A stretch of 64,000 nucleotides of DNA from an uncultured Sphaerochaeta sp. (GTDB lineage Bacteria; Spirochaetota; Spirochaetia; Sphaerochaetales; Sphaerochaetaceae): positions 186,001 through 250,000 of the forward strand of contig NZ_OY781062.1 in the NCBI RefSeq assembly GCF_963676285.1, given 5' to 3'. The first letter of the stretch is position 1. Every line of letters begins with the position of its first letter. The position numbers and the translations under genes are program-made. The notes under the pieces were generated by a model that made no database searches, was not told where the DNA came from, and worked only from the letters and a program-made list of their open reading frames with translations. Below are positions 17,363 to 26,688 of the stretch, one piece after another.

Positions 17363-17914
17363 CTAGAACGACCAGGAAATACCAATGGTTGGGGCCATCG
17401 CTATAAGGATCACATATATAAACGATGCTGTGGAAGGCCAGTCGTCCTCAGGAATGGGTTCTTCATACGAATATTTGAAAAGGAGTGGGATGAGAAGATC
17501 AAAATTCAATTCCCAATGCTTTTCTGGAAATTTCCAGGCATATTGAAGAACTGGGCCAACCCCTACCATGTACTCGTCATCGTACAAATCGAGGTAACTC
17601 AATATGCCCACACCTCCATACAATACATGTCTTTCGGTTGGTATGATTTTAGTGGAAACGATGGCTTTGCCTATGATCTGATTCTGTTCTACCATCTGCA
17701 GCCCATCTTGTTTGAGTGGTGCACTTAAGTATTCCAAGGTGAATACATGCAAGGCAAGTTCGCTACGCAGGTTCTGATGTTCAATCTGTCCAACAATACC
17801 GGTAGTACCAGGCAACCCAAGTTCTATTCCCAAGGAAGTCTGTGCAGAGAATCCAGGCTGGAGAATGAAAAGGAGCAGAATACCTGAGCAGAGTATTTGC
17901 TTGTATCTATTCAT
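17363..17914 (-). CDS. Exported protein, probably small beta-barrel
   Basis: A 183-residue protein starting at ATG 17914 (AAGGAG upstream), with a signal peptide (MNRYKQILCSGILLLFILQPGFSAQ) and a body of alternating strands (TSLGIELGLPGTTGIVGQIEH, HVLYGGVGILSYLDLYDDEYMVGVGPVLQYAW, HWELNFDLLIPLLFKY). It is convergent with the lipoprotein gene ending at 17310. Function is unknown; it resembles small spirochaete outer-membrane proteins in style. Confidence 0.5.
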   Translation of the reverse strand: MNRYKQILCSGILLLFILQPGFSAQTSLGIELGLPGTTGIVGQIEHQNLRSELALHVFTLEYLSAPLKQDGLQMVEQNQIIGKAIVSTKIIPTERHVLYGGVGILSYLDLYDDEYMVGVGPVLQYAWKFPEKHWELNFDLLIPLLFKYSYEEPIPEDDWPSTASFIYVILIAMAPTIGISWSF

Positions 17915-18112
17915 CTCATCACTGCTCCTTGATACCAAATACTCTATGCATATGATCCAGTAACAGCCAAGCAAGTAATATATAGAGCCAACATTGAAAA
18001 ACAATCAATTTGTTTAAAAGTATATTGCATGAGGTGAAAGAATTAAAGCTCAATACCACTGCTCTAAGAAGAGTAGTGATTGAGATGTGTTGATATTAAA
18101 AAAATTCACGAT

Positions 18113-18790
18113 TCACTTTTTTGAATTATTCCAAAACACTCTCGCTATCATGATCGTAAAAAGATACCAGGGTATAAGCGAAAGCAGGCTGAAAACCATT
18201 CCCACAGCTCCGAAGTTTGATGGGATGATCATAAGAAAAGCGGAGATGAAACCAACGATTGCAAAACTGGATTTGAATATGTGACTTTTTAGCATGGCCG
18301 ACGAAATGAGGAAAAGGGTAATTCCATTCAAAATATAATAGATATCGAATGCAGTTCCCTTCCAAGCAAGCAGCAATCCCTGAACCGAGGCAAAGAAAAC
18401 CTCGTCAGGAAGGTTGGTTTTCCCACTCCAATATTCTCTACTGAGAAAGAACATTTCCACTGCCTTGTTGGATGCAAAATAGGAGGCTATTCCGAGTAAT
18501 CCAAACAGTGTGGCAAGGATCATGAGAGTTGGATGCTCATCCACCAACAATAAGAAAAGAGCTACATATATGACAGCCAGGATAATATTATTGATGATAT
18601 ACAACCCGTCGAAATGAATAACACCCAAAACCCAACTCCTGTTGAATAGTTCCAACCATCCCTGCACGGTAGTAGGGTGGGGAGAGAGCACAAAAACGAT
18701 TATTTGCATAGGGATAAGGACAAGCATGGCAAGGGAGGCCCAGAAGGAAACCTTATAGAAGCTATGATGCTGTAAAGGAGTTGTATTCAT
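18113..18790 (-). CDS. Integral membrane protein, DUF4386-like
   Basis: A 225-residue protein with about six hydrophobic helices (KVSFWASLAMLVLIPMQIIVF, INNIILAVIYVALFLLLV, LMILATLFGLLGIASYFASN, and others). The motif ASYFASNKAVEMFFLSREY and the overall layout resemble the DUF4386 family. Function unknown. No partner gene is adjacent on the same strand. Confidence 0.5.
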   Translation of the reverse strand: MNTTPLQHHSFYKVSFWASLAMLVLIPMQIIVFVLSPHPTTVQGWLELFNRSWVLGVIHFDGLYIINNIILAVIYVALFLLLVDEHPTLMILATLFGLLGIASYFASNKAVEMFFLSREYWSGKTNLPDEVFFASVQGLLLAWKGTAFDIYYILNGITLFLISSAMLKSHIFKSSFAIVGFISAFLMIIPSNFGAVGMVFSLLSLIPWYLFTIMIARVFWNNSKK

Positions 18791-19067
18791 TGGAATTACC
18801 TTATACTGATTTGTACTATCTAAGAAATAACTCTAGAGCATGCTAGCCAGGATTGGTATCTGGCAGCACCAGTAAAATGAATAAAATATTGGGTAATTTG
18901 GTGATGAGTGTAATACCGTGTTCAGGTATGAGAACCCAATTCTTATCAGAATGACCAGCTGTGCGTTGTTCAGTAAGTTCCCTTGGAGCATTGAAGAGTC
19001 TTGTTATGAGATTGTAATAGTTTTCTAAACATTTTCAAAATGTGAAAGAAAAGAGCTTGCATAAAAC
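18791..19067. other. Intergenic region upstream of the TetR/CPBP pair
   Basis: About 280 bp with no supported gene. The right end holds an AT-rich stretch leading into the tandem operator at 19068-19095; the rest shows nothing I can name. Confidence 0.3.
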
Positions 19068-19095
19068 ATAACAAACGTTATATAACGACAGTTAT
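19068..19095 (+). promoter_or_regulatory. Tandem TetR-type operator: two adjacent ATAAC-N4-GTTAT sites
   Basis: ATAAC-AAAC-GTTAT (19068-19081) is followed without a gap by ATAAC-GACA-GTTAT (19082-19095). The junction also makes the 12-bp palindrome CGTTATATAACG (19076-19087). The pair ends 14 bp before the ATG of the TetR gene, so binding would block that promoter or ribosome access. Two abutting dimer sites suggest co-operative binding of two dimers, as known for QacR; here this is inference. Confidence 0.75.
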
Positions 19096-19109
19096 AAAAA
19101 GGAGTGCTT

Positions 19110-19682
19110 ATGCCACCAAAAGTAAGAATATCAGAACAAGCTATTGTGGACGCTGCAATCCAGATTATTCGGGACGATGGGGAAGGGGCCTTGAATGCTC
19201 GTTCACTCGCCAAGGCACTTGGATGTTCCGTACAGCCGATATTTCATAACTTCCCCTCGATGGAGCATCTCAGAGAGGCTGTGTATCAGAAGGTTGATTC
19301 CCTTTTCGAGGAGCAGTTGCTCCAAGGCTTGGGAAAAAACGAAATTCCCTTTCTTGGAATGGGTCTCTCATATATTGATTTCGCCAGGAGAGAGAAGCAC
19401 CTGTTCAGGTTATTGTTCATGTCGGATGTATTTCAAGGAAAACAAGTCATTGACCTGGCAGCGGATGATGTAAATAAGCCGATCATAAGCATTATCGCCC
19501 AAATGACACAACTTACAGAGAAGCAATCAGAACAGATATTCCTGGGTATTTGGCTCATGGTGCATGGCATTGCCTCAATGTTGGCCACCAATGAGTGCAG
19601 TCTGGAAGATGCACAGATTACCCAGCTTCTACAGCATACGTTTACAGGTTTGAAAAATGAATACAGTAAAGAAGGAACATGA
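19110..19682 (+). CDS. TetR-family transcriptional regulator
   Basis: A 190-residue repressor-type protein. The N-terminal helix-turn-helix is ISEQAIVDAAIQIIRDDGEGALNARSLAKALGCSVQPIFHNFPSMEHLREAVYQKVD; the C-terminal half is the ligand-binding/dimer domain. ATG 19110 follows AAAGGAG; an in-frame GTG at 19104 overlaps the Shine-Dalgarno and is unlikely. It probably represses itself and the downstream CPBP membrane protease through the tandem operator at 19068-19095. Confidence 0.88.
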   Translation: MPPKVRISEQAIVDAAIQIIRDDGEGALNARSLAKALGCSVQPIFHNFPSMEHLREAVYQKVDSLFEEQLLQGLGKNEIPFLGMGLSYIDFARREKHLFRLLFMSDVFQGKQVIDLAADDVNKPIISIIAQMTQLTEKQSEQIFLGIWLMVHGIASMLATNECSLEDAQITQLLQHTFTGLKNEYSKEGT

Positions 19683-19683
19683 A

Positions 19684-20403
19684 ATGAACGAAGGTAAAGA
19701 CAAAACGGTATTACGGCGCGCACTTCTCTGGATATTTGTCTACATCGTATTGGTGAATATCGGGGATGAGATCGGGAGGCAAACAGGTATGGGAAGTCTC
19801 ATCACTGCATTGATACTGGTCGGTTTTTCTGTAGTGTTACTGAAAACCCATCATCTGCAAGACCTCTTGTTGCGATTGCCAGAGCGAAATATCTACGCAA
19901 GCGTATGGTTTTTTATACCACTCTTGGTGCTTGCACTCATTCACTGGTTTGTAGGCCTGGAAGCTACCTTGGGTCTTTCGGATTTCCTGGTTGTTGCCTT
20001 ATTGATGATGGCGGTAGGGTTTATTGAGGAAGCGCTCTTTCGTGGATTGCTGTTTCTGGCAATCGAGAAGAACTCCACTACCAAAAGGGCAATCATCATA
20101 AGTGGTGTTACCTTTGGTTTTGGCCATATAGTAAACTTGCTGAGGGGCTACAGCAGTACGGAACTACTCTCCCAGATAGCAGTAGCAATAGCTGTCGGAA
20201 TATTGCTTGCTCTTCTCGTGGCAAAAACACGAAGCATTACCCCTGGTGTAATTTTCCATGCCCTGTTCAATTTCAGTGGAACGGTGACCAGCCAGGATGC
20301 AGAACTGCAAGCAATGCTGCTCGTCCCCATCCTTGTCATTTCAGTTCTCTACAGTATTATTATCAGCCGTAAATCATCAAAGGGCGTGGTATTGGTTGGC
20401 TGA
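19684..20403 (+). CDS. CPBP-family intramembrane protease (CAAX-like)
   Basis: A 239-residue polytopic membrane protein with the three CPBP/Abi motifs: EEALFRG (Glu-Glu-x3-Arg), FGFGHIVNL and HALFNFSG. Members are intramembrane metalloproteases, often linked to bacteriocin immunity or envelope stress. The chosen ATG is 1 nt after the TetR stop, with GGAAC upstream; a start at 19657 inside the TetR gene is possible. Translation is coupled to the TetR gene, so they form a two-gene operon. Confidence 0.85.
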   Translation: MNEGKDKTVLRRALLWIFVYIVLVNIGDEIGRQTGMGSLITALILVGFSVVLLKTHHLQDLLLRLPERNIYASVWFFIPLLVLALIHWFVGLEATLGLSDFLVVALLMMAVGFIEEALFRGLLFLAIEKNSTTKRAIIISGVTFGFGHIVNLLRGYSSTELLSQIAVAIAVGILLALLVAKTRSITPGVIFHALFNFSGTVTSQDAELQAMLLVPILVISVLYSIIISRKSSKGVVLVG

Positions 20404-20507
20404 TCGGAACCTGTGGAGCATTCGTTTAATAGGTTTGTACAATCATTGCTTAATTGATCTAAGTGTCATATAATGCAACCAGCATTACTGTAATGGAGGT
20501 TGCAATA

Positions 20508-21851
20508 ATGAAGTTTTTTGGAAGGGACTATGAGCTTGATATCCTCAACACTATTTACATGCAGTGCAAATCCTCATATGGAAAGATTACGGTAATTAAC
20601 GGACGAAGGCGAATAGGGAAGACGCTTCTTGCAAAAGAATACGCAAAAGACAAGGATTCAGTGTATCTGTTTACAAGTAGGAAAACGGAGAAACTGTTGT
20701 GTGAGGAGTATCTTCCATTATATGAACAATTGACTGGAGAGCCTTATATCGGAAGTGTTGAACGATTCTCTGAGATTTTTGAATTATTCATGAAATATGG
20801 AATCACTAAACCATTCGTTCTTATAGTTGATGAGTTCCAGGAGTATGCACACATAAACCCAAGTGTTTTTTCAGAGATTCAGAATATCTGGGATTCTTAT
20901 AAATTCAGGACCCATGTACATATTCTTTTTATTGGATCAATATATTCCATGATGGTTAACATCTTTCAGAACGAGAAAGAACCTCTCTTTGGAAGAGCAG
21001 ACAGAATCCTCTATCTAAAACCTTTTTCAATATTCACGATAAAAGAAGTTCTTGAAGTGTACGATGCATATACTGTTGATAACTTGTTTATATACTACCT
21101 CATTACTGGGGGAGTTCCACGGTATATGGAGATACTCCTTGAAAATACCTGTTTTACGCAGGAAATGGTACTTGATTACATACTGAGTAAAGATTCCTTT
21201 TTCTTAGAGGAAGGAAAAAATCTCCTTATCCAGGAATTCGGGAAAGAGTATGGAATCTATTTTTCAATACTTGAGTTGATTGCTTCTGGAAAAACATCAA
21301 GGCAAGAAATTGAGTCGGTAATCACCAAGAGTATTGGTGGACACCTCCAACGTCTTGAGGATGAATATGATATAGTCAGAAAAGTACGTCCCATTGGCGC
21401 CAAGAAAGATTCAAGAAATCAGAAGTACCAGATCAAAGACCATTTCATGAGATTCTGGTTTCGATTTATCTACAAGAATTTTTCACAAATTGAAAATGAG
21501 CGATTCACCTATGTAATAAAACTGATACATCGAGATCTGCCTACCTATTCAGGGCATACCCTTGAACGTCTATTCCTTGATATCTATTCTCGTTCTTCAG
21601 ACTATTCTGTCATTGGCACCTATTGGGAACGGGGAAATATAAATGAAATAGACCTCGTAGCGATTGATGATTTCCATCGAACGATGAGCATTGCAGAAAT
21701 CAAACTCAACGAAGAGAAGATCAGCATACAAAAACTACAGAAAAAAGCAGAGGGATTAGTGAAAACCTATAGTGATTATGCAATACAGTATGAGGCTCTA
21801 TCAATGGAAGACATTGAGGATAAAATGGAGGAATACACAGATCTCTCCTAG
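20508..21851 (+). CDS. AAA-type ATPase with DUF234 nuclease-like C-terminus
   Basis: A 447-residue protein of the archaeal-ATPase/DUF234 type. The N-terminal P-loop is GRRRIGKT, the Walker B is VLIVDEFQEYA, and sensor-like text is FIGSIYSMM. A winged-helix segment (TSRQEIESVITKSIGGHLQRLEDEYDIVRK) follows. The C-terminal region has EIDLVAID...SIAEIKLN, the D-x(n)-E-x-K pattern of a PD-(D/E)xK fold. Such genes are common, patchily distributed, and of unclear cell function. ATG 20508 follows GGAGG with 8-nt spacing. Stand-alone gene. Confidence 0.8.
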   Translation: MKFFGRDYELDILNTIYMQCKSSYGKITVINGRRRIGKTLLAKEYAKDKDSVYLFTSRKTEKLLCEEYLPLYEQLTGEPYIGSVERFSEIFELFMKYGITKPFVLIVDEFQEYAHINPSVFSEIQNIWDSYKFRTHVHILFIGSIYSMMVNIFQNEKEPLFGRADRILYLKPFSIFTIKEVLEVYDAYTVDNLFIYYLITGGVPRYMEILLENTCFTQEMVLDYILSKDSFFLEEGKNLLIQEFGKEYGIYFSILELIASGKTSRQEIESVITKSIGGHLQRLEDEYDIVRKVRPIGAKKDSRNQKYQIKDHFMRFWFRFIYKNFSQIENERFTYVIKLIHRDLPTYSGHTLERLFLDIYSRSSDYSVIGTYWERGNINEIDLVAIDDFHRTMSIAEIKLNEEKISIQKLQKKAEGLVKTYSDYAIQYEALSMEDIEDKMEEYTDLS

Positions 21852-21909
21852 CTCAATTGGTATCCACTTGGTCTGCCATGAAGAGCCTCTTGCTGTCAGA
21901 TAGGAAAAA

Positions 21910-23058
21910 TCAGTATCTGAATATCGCTGCAACACCAGTAGTGCTTGGCATCATCTCCTTCGGAATGACCAGTACATCTCCTTTTCGCATCAAGGTTAAT
22001 TCAGCAATATCATCCAAAAGGTCATCAAACGCTGGGTCTTTTATGTCTCCGTATTCCACCTCCCCAGTCGCTCGGTTGATCTTTCCTGGTACTATGTTGC
22101 TTTCCTCTATAAGCAAGGTTGCGATCCTGCTATTGAAGGCTGCTTTAGCTACCACTTTAACTCCAGATGAGCCCAAAGCTTCAGCTTCTGCAATTTTATA
22201 GGATTCAACTACCTTCTGTATCTTTTTCTCATTGATCGGTTTGATAATTTCCAAGGCCTTGGCCTTTAGCGCATCCTTGTCCAATGAATCATAGGCGTTT
22301 TCAATACCCTCATCCAACACATAGGGATTATTGCTGAGGTTCTTGAAAAGGGAAAACAACTCTGGAAGTGAAACAACGATCAGCGGGAGTTTCGATGTTT
22401 TTGAATAGTGGTCGAGTACGAATCGGTCCACATACCTGAAGAACTTTTCGGTATCATTGTCTCTCTCCTGCTTTGCATCCCCGTGTCCATGATACATGGT
22501 ATGGCTTCCAGTCCCTCCATACGAACCATGTGACAGATAGGAATCTGTCAGTTGATTCCCTAACACCTCTTCCAATGTGCGAGGTGTATCAGAGGGTAGG
22601 GTGACTTGTGAGAATCCATTACGGTCACCTTGATAAAGCGTGAATTGAGTGCTGCTCAACCCCAATAATTGATAGTTTTCCGTTGATTGGAACGCTTTGA
22701 TCAAAGGCTTTATGTGAAAACTGTCTGCAACTGTGGCAAATTCCTTAACAGGTATCTGGAGATTATACACAATACATCTGTTCCTGCTTGCAAGGACAGC
22801 AATGCCCTCTGATGTGTTGTTCCAGAATGGTGTATCTTCCTCCAGCTCATGGAACGGCTCCATGATTTGGGTGACAATATCTTTCTCATAGTTCTTGCTC
22901 AGTGATGTTACTACTGTTCGAAGCAGATTCTTGAATACAATAGGATCCTGTTTGTTTTCCGGAAAGCGTCTATGTGTTGGTTGATAGAGCGAAACAAACG
23001 GACCTTCATCTTGGTACAATACTTCATCTGGGAAACGCTGTGCAATTTCATATGCCAT
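21910..23058 (-). CDS. baeRF-type protein (bacterial eRF1-like fold)
   Basis: A 382-residue soluble protein of the bacterial archaeo-eukaryotic-release-factor-like group. Supporting text is GPFVSLYQPTHR at the N-terminus, a central SHGSYGGTGSHTMYHGHGDAKQERDNDTEKFFRYVDRFVLDHY, LPLIVVSLPELFSLFK, and a C-terminal segment ending ADL-like to TTGVAAIFRY. Members are proposed to be involved in ribosome hibernation or stress, by family inference only. It may form a unit with the small membrane protein gene upstream on the same strand, but a strong terminator (23178-23214) separates them. Confidence 0.7.
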   Translation of the reverse strand: MAYEIAQRFPDEVLYQDEGPFVSLYQPTHRRFPENKQDPIVFKNLLRTVVTSLSKNYEKDIVTQIMEPFHELEEDTPFWNNTSEGIAVLASRNRCIVYNLQIPVKEFATVADSFHIKPLIKAFQSTENYQLLGLSSTQFTLYQGDRNGFSQVTLPSDTPRTLEEVLGNQLTDSYLSHGSYGGTGSHTMYHGHGDAKQERDNDTEKFFRYVDRFVLDHYSKTSKLPLIVVSLPELFSLFKNLSNNPYVLDEGIENAYDSLDKDALKAKALEIIKPINEKKIQKVVESYKIAEAEALGSSGVKVVAKAAFNSRIATLLIEESNIVPGKINRATGEVEYGDIKDPAFDDLLDDIAELTLMRKGDVLVIPKEMMPSTTGVAAIFRY

Positions 23059-23177
23059 GCTTTTCTCCTTTTACATTCGTAGTACGTCGAATCCGTCAAT
23101 ATCCATAACTATAATATACAAAATAAATTACGAATCGTAAACCAGAGAAACAAGTCCCTATGAAGCAAAAAAAAAAG

Positions 23178-23214
23178 AGCGCGACACCCAGATCAGTACG
23201 GGTGAATTCGCGCT
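23178..23214 (-). terminator. Rho-independent terminator
   Basis: On the minus strand AGCGCG pairs with CGCGCT, and an inner CACCC pairs with GGGTG. The stem is followed by about ten T residues (the A-run at 23167-23176 on the plus strand). It lies 45 bp after the stop of the membrane protein gene ending at 23260. Confidence 0.9.
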
Positions 23215-23259
23215 AGGTTGTATCAATATAGGTATTGATAAACTATTCGGTAACCCTTC

Positions 23260-23691
23260 TCACTTCTGCAATTGCACTATGCTTGCCAATACGATGAGGT
23301 GCAGTACGACTTGTTCAATCCAGGAGAACCAGTCAGACCCTCTGAAACCACCAAAGTCAATAGTTAGGATATCGAGTATGACGATCAAAGCAAGCCAGAA
23401 AACCAGGATAATGGTCAGTGTAAGCTTGCCAAACTTATCGGCGATTCCCTTCATGAAGAATTGGGCAATGAGGAAAATACCACAAAGCAGCTCAAGTGCT
23501 GAAAGGATGTAGAGGAGGAGCTCGCGGTCACCGCCAAACATATTTGACAGTTCACGAGAAAGCTGACTACCAGCACCGGAGGCAGATGCGAATCCCATCA
23601 TACCCATTGAAATGAACAAGAGAGCAATCAGCAGTTGCTGAATCTTTGTCGAAGCGAGTACTCCAAGCGTTGCTTTTGGATCCTTTGCCAT
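23260..23691 (-). CDS. Small membrane protein, DoxX-like topology
   Basis: A 143-residue protein with four hydrophobic helices (LLIALLFISMGMMGFASA, LLLYILSALELLCGIFLIAQFFM, LTLTIILVFWLALIVILDIL, VVLHLIVLASIVQL). The arrangement is like DoxX-type proteins but no diagnostic motif is seen. Function unknown. It ends before a strong terminator. Confidence 0.6.
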   Translation of the reverse strand: MAKDPKATLGVLASTKIQQLLIALLFISMGMMGFASASGAGSQLSRELSNMFGGDRELLLYILSALELLCGIFLIAQFFMKGIADKFGKLTLTIILVFWLALIVILDILTIDFGGFRGSDWFSWIEQVVLHLIVLASIVQLQK

Positions 23692-23858
23692 GTTCTTACT
23701 CCTTTTTGTAATTACATACTATCTCTGACAGTGTAGCCTCAAGGAACAGAACCGTAAAGGGGACAAGGTTCTTGGGTATCGAGAGATAAGGCTATTGTGG
23801 TGTATTTCTGAATAATCGAAAAAAATGTAACTTACTATCTTACAATAAAAAAGTTTTC

Positions 23859-23911
23859 TTGACCTACGGAAGTACCGTGCTATACTCAGAAGTGAGTGAG
23901 TACTCACTCAC
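23859..23911 (+). promoter_or_regulatory. Sigma70-type promoter with perfect 20-bp palindromic operator
   Basis: -35 TTGACC (23859-23864), a 16-nt spacer, then -10 TATACT (23881-23886). The perfect palindrome GTGAGTGAGTACTCACTCAC (23892-23911) begins 5 bp after the -10, so it covers the start of transcription. The TetR-family gene starts at 23937. The layout is classic for autorepression by the TetR protein and control of the sugar operon behind it. Confidence 0.85.
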
Positions 23912-23936
23912 CATATCTGAGTGTCAAGGATATTCC

Positions 23937-24596
23937 ATGGGAGAAACTAAGAGAAAACTTACCAAGGCTACATTCGACAATCTCTCTGAAGAGAAGAAAC
24001 TCATGATTTTACAGACTGCAATCAGTGAGTTTGCAAGCCAAGGGTTTGACCATGCAAACATCAATATCATTGCTGAGAAAGCGGGAATAAGTGTTGGGTC
24101 GTTATACAAGTATTTTGGGTCGAAGCAAGACCTTTTCCTAGTGACCATACATCAGGGTACCGAGGTGCTTAAGACAATCTTGCAGGCAATCGTGCCTTCA
24201 GAGCAATCCTTTGAAGAGAAGTGCAGGGATTTGATCAAAGCGATCCAGAAATCAAGTAGGGAGCAGAAGGAACTTATACGTCTCTACAGTGAACTAACCT
24301 CAGTGGGAAACAGTGAACTTGTCAAACAACTTTCGTATGAGATCGAATCCATCTCCGCCGAGATGTACACTGAGTTGGTCAAGGAAGGCCAGAGAACAGG
24401 TGAGATCAGGATGGATATTGATCCTGCGATGGCAGCCTTTCTCATGGACAATCTCTTCATATCCCTTCAGTTCTCATACTCAAGTGAGTATTACCAACAA
24501 CGATTCAGGATATTCTTGGGCAATGATATAGAGAATCGGGACACGTTCGTCCTTGATCAGATGGTTAGCTTCATCTCCTCTGCATTGAAAGCCTGA
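23937..24596 (+). CDS. TetR-family regulator of the kinase/aldolase operon
   Basis: A 219-residue protein. The HTH region is EEKKLMILQTAISEFASQGFDHANINIIAEKAGISVGSLYKYFGSKQDLFLVTI; the C-terminal ligand domain includes DIDPAMAAFLMDNLFISLQFSYSSEYYQQRF. ATG 23937 is chosen because the frame upstream contains the promoter and operator. The operon kinase starts 22 nt after its stop, so regulator and pathway genes are probably one transcript. The effector is likely a pathway intermediate or substrate. Confidence 0.9.
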   Translation: MGETKRKLTKATFDNLSEEKKLMILQTAISEFASQGFDHANINIIAEKAGISVGSLYKYFGSKQDLFLVTIHQGTEVLKTILQAIVPSEQSFEEKCRDLIKAIQKSSREQKELIRLYSELTSVGNSELVKQLSYEIESISAEMYTELVKEGQRTGEIRMDIDPAMAAFLMDNLFISLQFSYSSEYYQQRFRIFLGNDIENRDTFVLDQMVSFISSALKA

Positions 24597-24618
24597 TATC
24601 CCTGAAAAAGGAGTGGCC

Positions 24619-26214
24619 ATGGACAGTAAACAATACCTTCTCGCCTACGATGTTGGTACTACGGGAATGAAGACCTGTCTTTTCTCAGCTGGTGGCCACT
24701 TGGAGCTTGTTGCCTCTGCACTTGCCAAGTACCCATTGTATCTCTTTGAGGGTGGCGGTGCAGAGCAGGATCCAGAGGATTGGTGGAGGGCAATGGTCAC
24801 CACGACAGGGGATGTCATTTCTAGGGCTGCAGTCAATCCTGCCGACATCAAGGGAATCTCCTTCTGTTCCCAGATGCAAGGGTTGGTACTTGTTGACAGG
24901 GAAGGGAGACCAATCAGGAATGCATTCAGTTATCTTGACCAACGGGCAACCAAGGAATTGAAGGAGGGAATGGCCCATGGTCCAAAAATCGAAGGCGCAA
25001 ATATAGGGAAGCTTCTGGTCTCCCTAGCCATCACGAGAGCAGTAGCAACCAGTGTAAAGGATCCAGTTTGGAAATATCATTGGGTAAGAAACCATGAACC
25101 TGATGCTTTTTCCCGTATCTACAAGTGGCTTGATGTGAAGGAGTACCTGATAGCGAAGCTAACCGGTTCGTTTATCATGACTGAAGACTCAGCGTTCGCC
25201 ACATTATTGTTTGATACAAAGAAAAGAGCCTGGAGTCCTGTTATGTGCAGAATGCTCAAGGTCAACCCAGACCATCTGCCTAGGATCATACAATCCACAG
25301 AACAAGCCGGAATGCTTACAGGGACTGCAGCTGGGTATCTGGGTTTAAATGCAGGCACACCGGTCTTTGGAGGGGGTGGAGATGCCGCTTCAATCGGAAT
25401 TGGAGCAGGTGCTACCAATCCTGGAGATACCCATATCTATATGGGAACCTCAGGATGGCTTTCCACTGTAGTTGAGAAAAGCATGGTTGATCCTGCAACA
25501 AAAACAGCAGCAATTGTAAGTGCACTTCCTGGGAGATATACCTATTTCTCTGAACTCGAGACAGCTGGAAAATGTCTGGAATGGGTCAAGGACCATCTTG
25601 CCCTGGATGAGATCAATCTCTATCTGGAGAAGAAACTGGTAACAGATTCTCCTGAGGCTATTGCCAAAAACCTCTATGACTACATGGCTTCAGTAATCGA
25701 TACCGTACCTCCTGGAAGCAATGGGGTGATCTTCACTCCATGGTTGCATGGTAATCGATGTCCCTTTGAGGACAGCAAAGCCAGAGGGATGTTTTTCAAT
25801 CTTTCACTTGAAACCGGGAAGACGGAGATGATCAGGGCAGTCACTGAAGGAGTCTGTCTGCATATGCGCTGGTTCTTGGAAATGCAGGAGAAGAAGATCA
25901 AAACATCTTCGGTTATCCGGTTTGTAGGGGGTGGGGCGCTTTCCCCGATAACCTGCCAGATTCTCAGTGACACCTTGGGAAGAAAAATACAGAGTATCGA
26001 GAACCCGCAGAACGTAGGAGCCTTGGGTGCTGCCATTATTGCAGGTCTTGGACTCGGCCTTTACCAGAGTGAGAAAGAGGCAACTGATGCAATCCCAAAG
26101 GGGAGGGTTTATGAGCCAAGGATAGAGACAAAGAAAGTGTATGACCGTAATTACAAGGTGTATACACAACTCTATAGATCCAACAAGAAGCACTTTGCTG
26201 CCTTGAATGCATAG
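24619..26214 (+). CDS. FGGY-family carbohydrate kinase
   Basis: A 531-residue sugar kinase with the FGGY/actin-like fold. Motifs are LAYDVGTTGMKTCLFS (phosphate 1), FCSQMQGLVLVDREGRPIRNAFSYLDQRA (xylulokinase-like substrate loop), GTPVFGGGGDAASIGIGAG (the conserved Asp is the likely catalytic base) and RFVGGGALSPITCQILSDTLGR. It is nearest in pattern to xylulokinase-type enzymes, but the substrate cannot be read from sequence. ATG 24619 follows AAGGAG. It would phosphorylate the substrate later split by the class II aldolase of the same operon. Confidence 0.88.
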   Translation: MDSKQYLLAYDVGTTGMKTCLFSAGGHLELVASALAKYPLYLFEGGGAEQDPEDWWRAMVTTTGDVISRAAVNPADIKGISFCSQMQGLVLVDREGRPIRNAFSYLDQRATKELKEGMAHGPKIEGANIGKLLVSLAITRAVATSVKDPVWKYHWVRNHEPDAFSRIYKWLDVKEYLIAKLTGSFIMTEDSAFATLLFDTKKRAWSPVMCRMLKVNPDHLPRIIQSTEQAGMLTGTAAGYLGLNAGTPVFGGGGDAASIGIGAGATNPGDTHIYMGTSGWLSTVVEKSMVDPATKTAAIVSALPGRYTYFSELETAGKCLEWVKDHLALDEINLYLEKKLVTDSPEAIAKNLYDYMASVIDTVPPGSNGVIFTPWLHGNRCPFEDSKARGMFFNLSLETGKTEMIRAVTEGVCLHMRWFLEMQEKKIKTSSVIRFVGGGALSPITCQILSDTLGRKIQSIENPQNVGALGAAIIAGLGLGLYQSEKEATDAIPKGRVYEPRIETKKVYDRNYKVYTQLYRSNKKHFAALNA

Positions 26215-26228
26215 GAAAAGGAAGTTCC

Positions 26229-26678
26229 ATGGAACAAAACAACAATACTGCGATGACCGGAAAACAGAATCTCATCCAATTTGCGAAGTTCGTACTCTTC
26301 TCCATCAGTGCGGGAGTCATCCAGGTACTGGTATTCACCCTGTTGGAAGAAGTGTTTCATCTCCAGTATTGGCCCAGTTATCTTACCGCACTCATTGCAA
26401 GTGTCCTCTACAACTTCACGGTGAATCGGCGTTTTACATTTAAAAGTGCAAACAATATCCCCAAGGCCATGACACAGCTGGGAATCTATTATCTTATTTT
26501 CACCCCACTTTCCACATGGTGGGGCGATGCCTTGGTTGGCCTTGGTATCTCCGACTACCTTGTACTGGGCGGTACGATGGTGGTCAACCTGATATCAGAG
26601 TTCTGTGTCAATCGATTCATCATCTACAGAACTTCGATGAATACCCGTGTAAAGCCGGCAAAAACACCATCCATCTAG
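26229..26678 (+). CDS. GtrA-like membrane protein
   Basis: A 149-residue protein with four predicted membrane helices (FAKFVLFSISAGVIQVLVFTLL, YLTALIASVLYNFTVNRRFTF, AMTQLGIYYLIF, YLVLGGTMVVNLISEFCVNRFIIY). The YNFTVNRRFTF and EFCVNRFIIY segments are GtrA-family hallmarks. GtrA proteins usually help flip undecaprenyl-linked sugars; its presence in a catabolic operon is unusual. It lies 14 nt after the kinase and 10 nt before the aminotransferase, so it is inside the operon. Confidence 0.82.
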   Translation: MEQNNNTAMTGKQNLIQFAKFVLFSISAGVIQVLVFTLLEEVFHLQYWPSYLTALIASVLYNFTVNRRFTFKSANNIPKAMTQLGIYYLIFTPLSTWWGDALVGLGISDYLVLGGTMVVNLISEFCVNRFIIYRTSMNTRVKPAKTPSI

Positions 26679-26688
26679 GAGGAATGAT

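Noticed and set aside
23167..23176. Run of ten A residues as a phase-variable tract
   Set aside because: It is intergenic and forms the T-tail of a terminator on the minus strand.
23859..23936. TTG at 23859 as the start of the sugar-operon TetR gene
   Set aside because: That TTG is the -35 element of the promoter and the frame runs through the operator; the ATG at 23937 fits the TetR domain start.
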